The notes under the pieces: model-generated | The model's input: the letters and a program-made list of their open reading frames with translations, nothing else | Databases searched by the model: none | What the model was told of the DNA's origin: nothing | Assembly: GCF_016889705.1 (NCBI RefSeq) | Contig: NZ_CP069526.1 | Coordinates: 6,076,001 to 6,140,000, forward strand | DNA length: 64,000 nucleotides | Direction: 5' to 3' | DNA from: Amycolatopsis sp. FDAARGOS 1241 | Lineage (GTDB): Bacteria; Actinomycetota; Actinomycetes; Mycobacteriales; Pseudonocardiaceae | Shown: positions 22,958 to 35,515 of the stretch, one piece after another | Layout of the letters: each line of letters starts with the position of its first letter | Position numbering within the stretch: the first letter of the stretch is position 1 | Program-made: the position numbers and the translations under genes

Positions 22958-24531
22958 GCGTCCTCGTTCCCGGTCGCGGTCAGGGTCTCGGTGTGCGCGG
23001 GGCCGGCGTCCGTGCCTGGCACCGGCAGGGTGAAGCGGAAGCGGCTGCCCTCGGCCACGTCGGTGTCGAGCCAGATCCGGCCGCCGTGGTACTCGACGAT
23101 CTTGCGGCACATCGCCAGCCCGATCCCCGTGCCACCGTAGGCCGACTTGCTGTGCAGGCGCTGGAAGATCACGAAGATCCGCTCCGCGTACTGCTCTTCG
23201 ATACCGATCCCGTTGTCGGACACGGAGAACAGCCACTCGTCGCCATCGCGCTCGGCGCTCACGCGCACCACGGGCGGCTGCTCGCCGTGGAACTTCAGGG
23301 CGTTGTTCACCAGGTTCTGCAGCACGGCGGTGAGCAGCGACGCCTCGCCGCGCACCTCGGGCAGCTCACCGCGCTCGACGCGGGCGCCGGTCTCCTCGAT
23401 CACGGCTTCGAGGTTGCCGAGCGCTTCGTCGAGCAGCTTCCCGGTGTCCAGCACCGTCATCTCGCCGCCGCGGCGGCCGACGCGGGAGAACGACAGCAGG
23501 TCGTTGATGAGCGCCTGCATGCGCTTGGCACCGTCGACGGCGAACGCGATGTACTGTTCGCCGCGTTCGTCGAGCTGGCCCCGGTAGCGGCGTTCGAGCA
23601 GCTGGCAGAAGCTCGCGACCTTGCGCAGCGGCTCCTGCAGGTCGTGGGAGGCCACGTAGGCGAACTGCTCGAGGTCCGAATTGGACCGTTCGAGGGCCTG
23701 CGTGCGGGCGTCGAGCAGGGCGTGGGCGCGCTCCAGCTCGTTGACCTCCTCGACGATCCGCACGCGCATGGCGTCGACGTCGGCGCCGAGCTCCACGAGC
23801 TCACGCGGGCCGCTGCCGTGCACCGGCCGGTGGATGTCGCCGGTGTTCGACACCGCGCGGACCTCGGCGGCCAGGCGGGTGATCGGGTCCGTGATCGTGC
23901 GGCGCAGCCCGAAGAACAGCAGCACGAACAACACCACGACGAGCCCGGCGATCACGGCCAGGAGCACGGTCAGCTGCGTGGCCGCGCGGTTGAGGTCGCC
24001 GCGGCCGTCGTCGCGCGCCGCGGTCAGGTGCGCCGACAGCGTGTCGAGCGTGCCGCGGACGCGGTCGAACAGCGTCTTGCCGGCGTCGGCCGCACCGGTG
24101 CTGGGCCGCGACGCGCCGGGCGCGGTCGGCACGGCGACCGCGGTCTGCCAGGTGCCGGCCGCCCGCAGTACGGCACCGAGGTCGTCGCCGGCCCCGGTGC
24201 CCGGGGTGGCGCCGAGTCGGCGCAACTCGTTCACGGCCGCGTCCTGCTGCTCTCGGCCGGCCACGTAGGGCTGCAGGAAGTCGCGCTGGCCCGTGAGCAG
24301 GAACCCGCGGATGCCGGTCTCCTGGTTCAGCAACGCCTGCGACAGCGCGTTGGCCTGCAACAGCTGCGGATCGGTCTCGTCGAGCAGCCGCGTCCGCGCG
24401 TCGTTCAGGTTCCTCACGGCGATGCCACCAGCGATCAGCGCGGCGAGGAGCAGCACGACCTCGACGATCCCGAACACGGTCACCCACCGGCGGATCGGCC
24501 AGTGCGACTGCGCGTCGGCGTAGCGGCTCAT
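22954..24531 (-). CDS. CHASE3-HAMP sensor histidine kinase
   Basis: A 525-residue membrane kinase. Helix 1 (~17-39), an extracytoplasmic CHASE3-type sensor (~40-185, with [16 protein letters not shown]), helix 2 (~187-209), HAMP (~211-263), a coiled linker, HisKA with His296 in [14 protein letters not shown], and HATPase (N box [12 protein letters not shown]1 DNGIGI, G2 [13 protein letters not shown]). The [10 protein letters not shown]-box is the subfamily that pairs with Rcp1-type regulators, consistent with the next gene. It overlaps both neighbours by 4 bases, giving a tight operon with the PP2C response regulator. Confidence 0.92.
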   Translation of the reverse strand: MSRYADAQSHWPIRRWVTVFGIVEVVLLLAALIAGGIAVRNLNDARTRLLDETDPQLLQANALSQALLNQETGIRGFLLTGQRDFLQPYVAGREQQDAAVNELRRLGATPGTGAGDDLGAVLRAAGTWQTAVAVPTAPGASRPSTGAADAGKTLFDRVRGTLDTLSAHLTAARDDGRGDLNRAATQLTVLLAVIAGLVVVLFVLLFFGLRRTITDPITRLAAEVRAVSNTGDIHRPVHGSGPRELVELGADVDAMRVRIVEEVNELERAHALLDARTQALERSNSDLEQFAYVASHDLQEPLRKVASFCQLLERRYRGQLDERGEQYIAFAVDGAKRMQALINDLLSFSRVGRRGGEMTVLDTGKLLDEALGNLEAVIEETGARVERGELPEVRGEASLLTAVLQNLVNNALKFHGEQPPVVRVSAERDGDEWLFSVSDNGIGIEEQYAERIFVIFQRLHSKSAYGGTGIGLAMCRKIVEYHGGRIWLDTDVAEGSRFRFTLPVPGTDAGPAHTETLTATGNEDA

Positions 24532-25889
24532 CGGGCCGGCCCCGGCTCGGGCAGGTGCGTGAGCATCGTGAGCGCGACGTCGTCGTCGAGCGGGCCTGAG
24601 TTGAGGTCCTCGACCCGCGTGATGAGCCGGTCGAGCACCGCGGCGTGGTCGGCGCCGCGGCCGGCCTCGCGCAGCAGGTCCACCAGGAGCCGGCCCATCT
24701 CCTCGTGGCCGAGGCGCTCGGGACCGGGGCCGACACGGCCTTCGAAGATGCCGTCGGTGTAGAGCACGAGGGACCAGCCGGGCTCGAGCGCGACCTCCAG
24801 CGGGTCCCAGCGGGCGTCGGGGACCACGCCGAGTGGCACGCCCAGCTTGTCGCCGGGCAGCAGCCGGCCGGTGCCGTCGCCGGAGATCAGCAGGGGCGGC
24901 GGGTGCCCGGCGAGGCTCATCCGCAACGACCGGCGGCCGGGGGCCACGACGACCGTGCACAGCGTCGCGAACAGCGGGCGGATCCGCTCGTGGACGAGCA
25001 CGCGTTCGACGGTCGCGAGCACCTCGGCCATCGGCATCCCGGCCAGCACGAGCGCACGCCACGCGATGCGCAGGGCGACGCCGAGCGCGGCTTCGTCGGG
25101 CCCGTGGCCGCAGACGTCGCCGATGACCAGGTGCACCGTGCCGTCGGTGAGCTCGACGGCGTCGTAGAAGTCGCCGCCCAGCAGCGATCCGTTGCGGCCC
25201 GGGCGGTACTTCGACGCGAGGTGCAGGCACGGGTCGGCCAGTAGCGGGGTCGGCAGCAGGCCGCGTTCGAGGCGCGAGTTCTCACTGGCCAGCAGCTGTT
25301 GCTGCAGCAGCTGCTGCTCCACCTGCTCGGCGCGCTTGCGCTCCCAGGCGTAGCGCAGCGCCTTGCCCAGCAGCGGCCCGTCGACCTGGTTCTTGCCGAG
25401 GTAGTCCTGAGCGCCGGCCGCGACGGCGGCGACGCCGGTGGTCTCGTCGTTCTGGCCGGTCAGCACCACCACGGCCGTGGCGGGCGCGTGCCGGCGCAGC
25501 CGGGTCAGGCCGGTGAGGCCCATCGCGTCGGGCAGCTGCAGGTCGAGCAGGACGCAATCGGCCGAAACCGGGCCGTCGAGCGCTTCGGTGAGCGTGCGCG
25601 CCCGGGCGAGCGTGGCCCGCACCCCGGCGTCGGCGAGCATCTCTTCGACCAGCAGCGCGTCGCCGTCGTCGTCTTCGATGAGGAGCACACGCAGTCGCGC
25701 GCCGGGCGCCACCGGGCCGTTTCCGGGGACCACCGGGGTGGTGTCCCGCTCCAGTGCGTTCGACAGAGCAACCAGCCTTTCGGGATACGCGCCGGCCCCG
25801 CCACGCGGTGCCGGGGCGGCACGAAGGAGAGCCCTGGTGCGGAGGAGATCCGCTCCCGGGCTCGAAGGCTGCCTTTTCAACCTCCGCAC
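24528..25889 (-). CDS. response regulator with SpoIIE-type PP2C phosphatase domain
   Basis: A fused receiver (~66-185; Asp116 in VLLDLQLPDAMG) and PP2C/SpoIIE serine phosphatase (~230-445; GGDFYDAVEL, GDVCGHGPDEAA, YTDGIFEG, DDDVALTML), joined by a glutamine-rich coiled segment (VEQQLLQQQLLASE). It is expected to dephosphorylate a STAS antagonist when its receiver is phosphorylated, linking the adjacent histidine kinase to the STAS/anti-sigma pair. The start is uncertain: GTG 25889 opens the frame, but GTG 25733 just before the receiver, after GGAGCGGG, is also likely. The downstream kinase ATG overlaps its stop. Confidence 0.87.
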   Translation of the reverse strand: MRRLKRQPSSPGADLLRTRALLRAAPAPRGGAGAYPERLVALSNALERDTTPVVPGNGPVAPGARLRVLLIEDDDGDALLVEEMLADAGVRATLARARTLTEALDGPVSADCVLLDLQLPDAMGLTGLTRLRRHAPATAVVVLTGQNDETTGVAAVAAGAQDYLGKNQVDGPLLGKALRYAWERKRAEQVEQQLLQQQLLASENSRLERGLLPTPLLADPCLHLASKYRPGRNGSLLGGDFYDAVELTDGTVHLVIGDVCGHGPDEAALGVALRIAWRALVLAGMPMAEVLATVERVLVHERIRPLFATLCTVVVAPGRRSLRMSLAGHPPPLLISGDGTGRLLPGDKLGVPLGVVPDARWDPLEVALEPGWSLVLYTDGIFEGRVGPGPERLGHEEMGRLLVDLLREAGRGADHAAVLDRLITRVEDLNSGPLDDDVALTMLTHLPEPGPAR

Positions 25890-25941
25890 ACCCTAGCCCG
25901 GCCTGCCCGTGGGACCTATGCCGGACATGCCGGAGTGCCGG

Positions 25942-27544
25942 CTACACGGTGAACCGGTCGGGGCCGGCGGCCTGCCAGTCGGCCGCCCACTCGGGCGGCG
26001 GCTCGGCGAGCAGCCGCCCGGGCTCGAGCCAGTCGTAGAGCTGTTCGGAGGAGCGGATCGTGTGCGGGTCGATCCGGCGGCGGGCATGTGCGGGCGGAGC
26101 TCGGCCGGGTCGGACACGCCCATCGCGGCCATGATCTGCAACGCACCGGCGACCGTCGAGCGCTGGTAGCGGTGCACGCGCTCGGACTTGTCGGCGACGT
26201 CGAGCGCGCGCCCGCGCCGCGGGTCCTGCGTCGCGACACCGACGGGGCACTTGTTGGTGTGGCAGCGCTGCGACTGGATGCAGCCGACGGCGAACATCAT
26301 CGCGCGCGCCGCATTGGTGTAGTCCGCGCCCTGCGCGAGCCGCTTCACGAGGTCGGCGCCCGTGGCGACCTTTCCACTGGCGCCCAGGCGGATCCGGTCG
26401 CGCAGGCCCGTGCCGACGAGTGCGTTGTGGACGGTGATCAGCCCTTCGGTGAGCGGCGTGCCGAGGTGGTCGGCGAACTCCAGCGGCGCGGCACCGGTCC
26501 CGCCCTCGGACCCGTCCACGACGATGAAGTCGGGCGTGACGCCTTCGTCGACCATCGCCTTGCACGGCGCCAGCACCTGCCGCCGCGACCCGACGCACAG
26601 CTTGAAGCCGGCCGGTTTGCCGCCGGCCAGCTCCCGCATGCGTGCGATGAACTGCACGAGCTCGCGCGGCGTCTTGAAGACCCGGTGGTACGGCGGGGAA
26701 ATCACCGTCTGTCCGATGGGGACTTCGCGCACGCGCGCGATCTCGGCGTTGACTTTCGATCCCGGCAGTGCTCCCCCGATGCCGGGTTAGGCGCCTTGGG
26801 AAAGCTTGAGCGACACGCACTTCACCGCGTCGTGGGCGGATTTCTCGGCGAACTCGCCGGGATCGAAGTCACCATCCTCGGTGCGACAGCCGAAGTACGC
26901 GGTGCCGAGCTCCCAGATGAGGTCACCGCCGCCGCGCAGGTGGTGCTCCGAGACGCCGCCCTCGCCCGTGTCGTGGGCGAACCCGCCGCGCCGCACCCCG
27001 GTTGAGCGCCAGGATCGCGTTGGCGGACAAGGAACCGAAGCTCATCGCCGATACGTTCAGCAGCGCCATGTCGTACGGCTTGGCGCAGTCCGGGCCACCG
27101 ATCCGCACGCGCGGCGGCGTCTCGGGCTGCGGCACCGGCGCCATCGACGGCACCAGGTACTCGTGCCTGCTCTCGTACACGTCGCGCTCGGTCCCGAATG
27201 GCTCCTCCGCGTCCGTGCCCTTCGCGCGCTGGTAGACGATGCTGCGCACGTCGCGGTCGAACGGGCGGGCCGTCGAAGTTGCGCTCGACGAAGTACTGCT
27301 GCAACTCCGGACGGATCGCCTCCAGCAGGAAGCGCGCGTGGCCGAGCACCGGGTAGTTCCGCAGCACCGAATGGCGCCGCTGGCACACGCCGTACACCCC
27401 CGTGAGCGCGAGCCCCAGCAGCGCTGCCGCGAGGAACCACCATCACGGGCTCACGGCCACCGCCGGCACCGCAGCGGTGCCGCGAGGAACCACCACCACG
27501 AGCAGCACGACCGCGCCGAACCTGATCGTACTGAATCCACGCAC
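25942..27544 (-). pseudogene. FMN-binding glutamate synthase-like gene, multiply broken
   Basis: Pieces of one glutamate-synthase central-domain protein (GltS/GlxD-type, about 500 residues when whole) occur in order but in different frames. These are VRGFSTIRFGAVVLL (start ~27544); QRRHSVLRNYPVLGHARFLL; a shift near 27267; VRSIVYQRAKGTDAEEPFGT; a shift near 26998; GGFAHDTGEGGV; an in-frame TAA at 26787-26789 where GA-K-PG is expected; then NAEIARVREVPIGQTVISPP; and a shift near 26083 before RRRIDPHTIRSSEQLYDW. A 23-bp imperfect repeat (27425 and 27478) disturbs the N-terminal part. With at least three frameshifts plus a stop it cannot make the full enzyme. The ferredoxin-type partner is not seen. 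Confidence 0.85.
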
Positions 27545-27648
27545 GGAGGAGAAGGTAGCCGTCGCGGTGCTGCGGCGCAGGTCGGTGTGGCTGCGGTCGT
27601 GGCGAGCCGGCCCCGTTCGCGCGCTGTGTCCGGATTTCCCCGCACCAC

Positions 27649-27695
27649 AACGGCGCCGGGCCGGCGCGGAATCGGTCCGCACCGGCCCGGCGCCG
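27649..27695. terminator. strong hairpin terminator downstream of metH
   Basis: ACGGCGCCGGGCCGG (27649-27663) and CCGGCCCGGCGCCGT (27681-27695) form a perfect 15-bp stem with a 17-base loop. It lies 21 bp beyond the metH stop and ends transcription before the broken glutamate-synthase-like gene. Confidence 0.8.
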
Positions 27696-27716
27696 TCAGT
27701 CAGGGGAAACCCCTCG

Positions 27717-31346
<3,630 letters not shown>

Positions 31347-31363
31347 GCCACCTCCGTAGTCGT

Positions 31364-31443
31364 CACGGAGGCGCCCTTGCGGTTCGACGTCGGGCCGAGC
31401 GTGGCGGACCGCCGTGGTCCGTTGCAGCGCCTCTCGACCTCAG
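31364..31443 (-). ncRNA. S-adenosylhomocysteine (SAH) riboswitch in the metH leader
   Basis: Read on the minus strand, the metH leader has the conserved blocks of the SAH aptamer in order. These are GAGGCGCTGCAACGG; a short hairpin GGACC-acggc-GGTCC; GCCACGCTCGG; and AAGGGCGCCTCC. GAGGCGC (31427-31433) pairs with the closing GCGCCTC, and CGAG pairs with CTCG, as in the known fold. The 3' end is about 17 bp before the start codon, within the ribosome-binding region. SAH riboswitches switch on genes of SAH/homocysteine recycling when SAH builds up, which suits metH. The match was made by eye against the remembered consensus, not by a covariance search. Confidence 0.72.
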
Positions 31444-31449
31444 TGACCG

Positions 31450-31478
31450 AGACTACCGGACGTGGCCGGCACGGGTCA
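31450..31478 (-). promoter_or_regulatory. candidate metH promoter
   Basis: On the minus strand TGACCC (31478-31473) and TAGTCT (31455-31450) are spaced by 17 bp. Transcription would start about seven bases further on, right at the 5' edge of the SAH aptamer, which supports both calls. Confidence 0.55.
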
Positions 31479-31501
31479 GCCGCGTTCACACTGCGGGACG
31501 T

Positions 31502-32095
31502 TCAGGCCCCCAGCGGTGCGCCCCGCCAGCGCCACTCCGTGCGGCGTGACCTGCCGGGCAGCGCGATCCGGCCGGTGCACCACCGCAGCGCGTCCCACGG
31601 ATCGGACGCCCACTCCGTGCCGGGGAACAGCCGCGCGACCACCCGCGCGCACACTTCCCGCGGCGGATCGATGGTGGTTTCCTGGCCCAGCGCCAGGTCT
31701 TCCCCGTGCAGGAGCAGCTCGGCGCATCCCATCGCGGCGAACCCGGCCGGATCGGCGTACCCGGTCGGGTGGTAGGCGCGCGTTCCGGGCGGGCTCACGA
31801 GGGCGGCCGCCGCCAGCAGCCGCGCCCCGGTGCGCACGAACTCAAGCAGCTCGGCGGCCGACGCGTCCTCGTCGGCCTTCGCCAGGAACCGCACGTAGTG
31901 GTCCTCCGGGCGGGCCACCAGCTGGGCCGCGTACGACAACAGCGTGTCACCCAGGTGTTCCGCGGTCTGGCGGCAATCCCAATCGAGCTCGCCGGCGTGC
32001 CGCGTCCAATCCGCATCGACGGTGGGGCTCAGCGCGGTTTCCACGGCGGCGAGCGCGTGGCCGACGTCCTCGGCGGTGACGGTCATGGGCGCCAT
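31502..32095 (-). CDS. DinB/maleylpyruvate isomerase-like (MDMPI) protein
   Basis: A 197-residue protein of the mycothiol-dependent maleylpyruvate isomerase/DinB four-helix fold. WDCRQTAEHLGDTL provides the conserved first metal-binding histidine and CAELLLHGEDLA the second, which bind a divalent metal in this fold. Members use or modify mycothiol, but many actinobacterial paralogues have no known substrate. It starts 10 bp after the stop of the ECF sigma factor gene and is probably co-transcribed with it. ATG 32086 is an alternative start. Confidence 0.7.
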   Translation of the reverse strand: MAPMTVTAEDVGHALAAVETALSPTVDADWTRHAGELDWDCRQTAEHLGDTLLSYAAQLVARPEDHYVRFLAKADEDASAAELLEFVRTGARLLAAAALVSPPGTRAYHPTGYADPAGFAAMGCAELLLHGEDLALGQETTIDPPREVCARVVARLFPGTEWASDPWDALRWCTGRIALPGRSRRTEWRWRGAPLGA

Positions 32096-32105
32096 GCTGC
32101 CGCAC

Positions 32106-32642
32106 TCAGCCGCCGGCCGGGTGCAGTTCCGCCCGCAAGCGAGTCAGGGCGCGGTCCTGCTGCACGAGCACGACGGCTGAGGTGGCACCCAGCGCTTCGG
32201 CCGTCTCCTCCGCCGACAGCCCGACGACGACCCGCAGCACCAGTATCTCGCGCTGGCGCTCGGGCAGGGACCGCATCAGCTCGGTCATCCGGCCGCCGAC
32301 CGCGTGCCGCCCGCCGGCCCGCTCGGCGCCGACCGGGATGCTCGCGATGGTCCGCCGCGCGATGTCGTAGACGAATGCCAGGAACGGCCGGCGGGACGCG
32401 CGGTAGCCGGGCAACGCGGCCAGCACCTCGAGACAGATCTCCTGTGCGACGTCGTCCGCGTTGCGGAACTCGTCCTCCTGGCGGCCCAGGCGCGCGCGGC
32501 AATACCGCACCACGAACGGCTTGATCGCCGGAAGCACGCGCCCGACCGCCGCACCCTCGCCCGCGGCGGCCTTTTCGAGGACGTCGTCGGGCTGAGCGCG
32601 CAGGAGCTGCGCGGGCGCGGCACCCCGTTCCCGACCCGGCAT
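32106..32642 (-). CDS. ECF RNA polymerase sigma factor (SigD/ShbA-like)
   Basis: A 178-residue sigma factor of the sigma-70 family. Region 2 is seen as ADDVAQEICLEVLAALPGYR and FLAFVYDIARRTIA (~60-105), and region 4 as RSLPERQREILVLRVVVGLS with the recognition helix AEETAEALGATSAVVLV (~122-165). The VAQE[IV]CL.VL.ALPGYR block is typical of the actinobacterial SigD/ShbA group. GGAGGGAGG precedes the ATG. No anti-sigma gene lies next to it; the downstream MDMPI-type protein is the only operon partner. Confidence 0.87.
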   Translation of the reverse strand: MPGRERGAAPAQLLRAQPDDVLEKAAAGEGAAVGRVLPAIKPFVVRYCRARLGRQEDEFRNADDVAQEICLEVLAALPGYRASRRPFLAFVYDIARRTIASIPVGAERAGGRHAVGGRMTELMRSLPERQREILVLRVVVGLSAEETAEALGATSAVVLVQQDRALTRLRAELHPAGG

Positions 32643-32750
32643 CGGCCCTCCCTCCCCTTCCCAGAGCCGACATTAGGAGCGGCTGACGGCGCTGAACTCG
32701 CCCGGCGCGGGCGAAACACCCGCGTGGGGCAGAGCAACTGCGTCAGTGAG

Positions 32751-34274
32751 TCACTTGCTGTTCTGCTGCCAGAACGGGCAGTGGTGGTCCGCGGCGAAGC
32801 CGGGGGCCGGGTGGACGCCGTCGGCGGCGAAGGACTGCACGGTGCCGGCGGGCCAGTCCGGCAGCGGTTTCCCGGCGGTGAACGCGGACCAGGTGTCGAC
32901 CATGCGGTCGGCGAGGGACTGCTGGGCCGGGGTGAACGAGGCGGGCGGGCCGTCGAGGTCGAACAGGTACGGGAGTTCGGACGTGTGGGCCGCGCCGAGC
33001 GGGAATGGTGCGGCGAGGCCGGCAGCGGCCGGGGAGGTCGCGTCGGCGAATTCGTAGTGCCGGGTGGACGGCAGGCCCGCCGCGAGACGGTCGGCGACGC
33101 ACGAGAACGTCGAATCCGTGACCGCTGCGGCGTATGCGCGGGTGGCGTCGCCGTCGAAGGCGGACGGTGGGTACTGCGCCGCGACCGCCGGGCCGTCCTT
33201 GAAGACACGTCCGAGCGCCGCGGCGTACCCGCTCGGGGAGACGGGTTCGGCGCCGGCCGCGAGCTGCTGGGCGAGGAAGTACGTGAACTCGTCGTGGGTC
33301 GTGCCGATGAGCACCGGGACGGGGGCGGCGTTCTCCACTCCCGCCACCGGGTCGACCGGCAGCGTCGTCCCGCCGGTGACCGGACCGGGGAACTCGACGC
33401 CGGAGATCGACGCGTACACCGGCGCGGGCAGCAGTTTCGCCACGGGCAGCGCGCGCAGGCAGGCTGCCGCCTTCGCGCGGTCGGCGCAGCCGTGTGCGCC
33501 CGAATAGTCCACACTGGACTTCTCGGCGGCCGCGAGCGTCGCCTGCGCCTGGCACGGCGCGCTCTGGATCACCGCTGCCCGGAACAACCCGCGCGAGCCG
33601 GGCGCGACGAGGTGGTCGCACACCGACATGCCACCCGCCGATTCGCCGGCGATCGTGACCGCGCCCGGGTCGCCGCCGAAGGCCGCGATGTTGTCGTGGA
33701 CCCAGCGCAGGGCCTGCTGCTGGTCGAGGAACCCGTAGTTGCCCGGCTGCGCGCCGAGCGACGGGTCGGCGAGGAAGCCGAGCGTGCCGAGGCGGTAGTT
33801 GATCGTCACCACGACCACGTCGCCGCGGGCGGCGAGCCGGCGGGCGTCGTAGCGGTCGCCGCTGCCGTCGAGGAAAGCGCCACCGTGGATCCACACGAGC
33901 ACCGGCTTCTTCGCGGCCGGCGCCGGTGGTGTCCAGACGTTGAGGTAGAGGCAGTCTTCGCTGGTGCCCGCACCGGTGCCTTGGGGGCAGCGCGGGCCGG
34001 GCTTGGTCGCGTCGCGTTCCCCGGTCCAGGACGCGGGCGGCGCCGGCGGCTGCCAGCGCCGCTCCCCCACCGGCGGCGCGGCGTACGGGATTCCTTCGAA
34101 CAGGCGGTGATCGGGCTCCGCGATCCCGTGCACGGCACCCGAGGCCGTCTCCACGACCTCACCGAGCCGTCCGACGGCTGCGACCGAAGCCGCGCACGCC
34201 GGCGCGACCACCACGCACACGAGCAGCACCGCGGCGAGCGCGTGCCGCCGAGCCGCCCCGAACGCCTCAGCCAC
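32751..34274 (-). CDS. secreted type B carboxylesterase
   Basis: A 507-residue alpha/beta-hydrolase of the type B carboxylesterase/lipase family, probably exported: residues ~5-30 form a signal peptide (basic start, ALAAVLLVCVVVAPACA). Family motifs are FEGIPYAAPP, SEDCLYLNVW, GGAFLDGSGD (oxyanion hole) and the nucleophile elbow GESAGG. The acid and His of the triad fit THDEFTYF and the late AHTSELPYLF segment. It hydrolyses carboxylic esters outside the cytoplasm. GTG 34274 was chosen because it gives the signal peptide; the frame continues upstream to 34397. The C-terminus (FWQQNSK) is normal for the family. Confidence 0.88.
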   Translation of the reverse strand: MAEAFGAARRHALAAVLLVCVVVAPACAASVAAVGRLGEVVETASGAVHGIAEPDHRLFEGIPYAAPPVGERRWQPPAPPASWTGERDATKPGPRCPQGTGAGTSEDCLYLNVWTPPAPAAKKPVLVWIHGGAFLDGSGDRYDARRLAARGDVVVVTINYRLGTLGFLADPSLGAQPGNYGFLDQQQALRWVHDNIAAFGGDPGAVTIAGESAGGMSVCDHLVAPGSRGLFRAAVIQSAPCQAQATLAAAEKSSVDYSGAHGCADRAKAAACLRALPVAKLLPAPVYASISGVEFPGPVTGGTTLPVDPVAGVENAAPVPVLIGTTHDEFTYFLAQQLAAGAEPVSPSGYAAALGRVFKDGPAVAAQYPPSAFDGDATRAYAAAVTDSTFSCVADRLAAGLPSTRHYEFADATSPAAAGLAAPFPLGAAHTSELPYLFDLDGPPASFTPAQQSLADRMVDTWSAFTAGKPLPDWPAGTVQSFAADGVHPAPGFAADHHCPFWQQNSK

Positions 34275-34420
34275 GTGCCGGACCCTACCGGGTTCGGTTA
34301 CTTTTTCACGGCCCGGGATCTTGGTCGGCCCCATCGCCGCAGGTCGGCGGTCCGGGGCGGCCAAACGGAGCAACCACTCACCCGGATTCGCCGGCATTGA
34401 GACGGCCGTAGGCTGGCGCC

Positions 34421-34918
34421 ATGGCCGATCACGTGGACACCGTGCTCGCGCAGTGGGCTGAGCAGCGCCCGGACCTCGACGTGTCGCCGATGGCCGTGCT
34501 CGGCCGGCTCAAGCGCGTGTCCCGGATCGTCGACTCGGAACTGTCCCGCACGTTCGCCCGGCACGGCCTCGACGCGCCTTCCTACGACGTCCTCGCCACC
34601 CTGCGCCGCAGGGACCCGCCCCACCACCTGACCCCGACGGAGCTCATGCGCTCGGCGATGGTCACGTCCGGCGCGGTCACCCAGCGGCTCGATCGCCTCG
34701 AAGACCGCGGCCTCATCACGCGCAGCCGCAGCGCCACCGACGGCCGCGGCATCGTCGTGTCGCTGACGGACGACGGCCGCGCCTTGATCGACCGCGTGCT
34801 GCCCGACCACTTCGCCACCGGGCGCCGCGTCCTCGACGCACTCGATCCCCTGGAGCGCGCCGCGCTGGCCGACGCGCTGCGCACCCTGCTCGAATCCTTC
34901 GGCGACCGCACCGCCTGA
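34421..34918 (+). CDS. MarR-family transcriptional regulator
   Basis: A 165-residue winged-helix regulator. The DNA-binding core is LTPTELMRSAMVTSGAVTQR (recognition helix) then LDRLEDRGLITRSRSATDGR (wing), with dimerisation helices at both ends. This is the longer MarR type with an N-terminal extension of ~25 residues. It is divergent from the carboxylesterase gene across 146 bp and may control it. Its stop is four bases from the end of the truncated Fis-type gene. Confidence 0.88.
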   Translation: MADHVDTVLAQWAEQRPDLDVSPMAVLGRLKRVSRIVDSELSRTFARHGLDAPSYDVLATLRRRDPPHHLTPTELMRSAMVTSGAVTQRLDRLEDRGLITRSRSATDGRGIVVSLTDDGRALIDRVLPDHFATGRRVLDALDPLERAALADALRTLLESFGDRTA

Positions 34919-34922
34919 CCAC

Positions 34923-35515
34923 TCACCCCAGGCCGTAGCGCCGCAGCTTGCGGTAGAGCGTCGCCCGGCTGATGCCGAGCAGGGCGGCGGCCCGCACGCG
35001 GTTTCCGGTGGCCGTGCGCAACGCGTCGGCAATGGCCTGGCGCTCGGCCTTCTCCAGTTCCGTCAGCCGCGGCGGCGCCGGCGAGGAGCGCAGCCGGCCC
35101 GGCAGGTGGCCCGCGCTCATCGTCAGGCCCGCGGCCTCCTCCCGCGCCGCGGCGACGGCGGCCTTGAACTCCACGAGGTTGCCGGGCCAGTCGTGGCGCT
35201 GCAGGGTCGCGCGCGCGTCCTGCGTGAAGTGCGCGCCCTCGCCGAAGCGCTGGGGCATGCGCCGGGATGTCGGCCGTGCGCTCACGCAGGCTCGGCACGA
35301 GGATCTCGACCGGCGACCAGCCGATGCGCAACACCTCGGCACAGCCGGTGCCGGTCGTGAACGTCGCGACCACCCGCGCCTGGTGGCCGCCGGTCAGGAG
35401 CGCGGCGAGCCGGGTGGCGCGTGCGGGGTGCAGGCGTTCGACGTGACGCAGCAGCACCGCGGGAGCCGACAGGGCGGGCTCGACCTCGCCGAGCCACCCG
35501 TCGTCGTCGCCGCCG
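34923..35515 (-). pseudogene. Fis-type transcriptional activator, 5' end missing and frameshifted
   Basis: Only the C-terminal third of a GAF/AAA-remnant/Fis regulator (acetoin-operon type, normally ~550-650 residues) is left. The piece APAVLLRHVERLHPARATRL-like AAA remnant and VPSLRERTADIP lie in one frame. After a shift near 35258 come RFGEGAHFTQDARATLQRHD and the HTH_8 end GNRVRAAALLGISRATLYRK. No start codon or N-terminal GAF domain exists upstream: at ~35515 the sequence passes directly into a flavoprotein gene on the other strand. The gene is therefore truncated by a deletion and also out of frame. Confidence 0.75.

Noticed and set aside
22954..25230. A longer 758-codon version of the histidine kinase with extra N-terminal sequence.
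   Set aside because: The extra part is the out-of-frame shadow of the PP2C gene; the ATG at 24531 overlaps that gene's stop and precedes a normal membrane helix.
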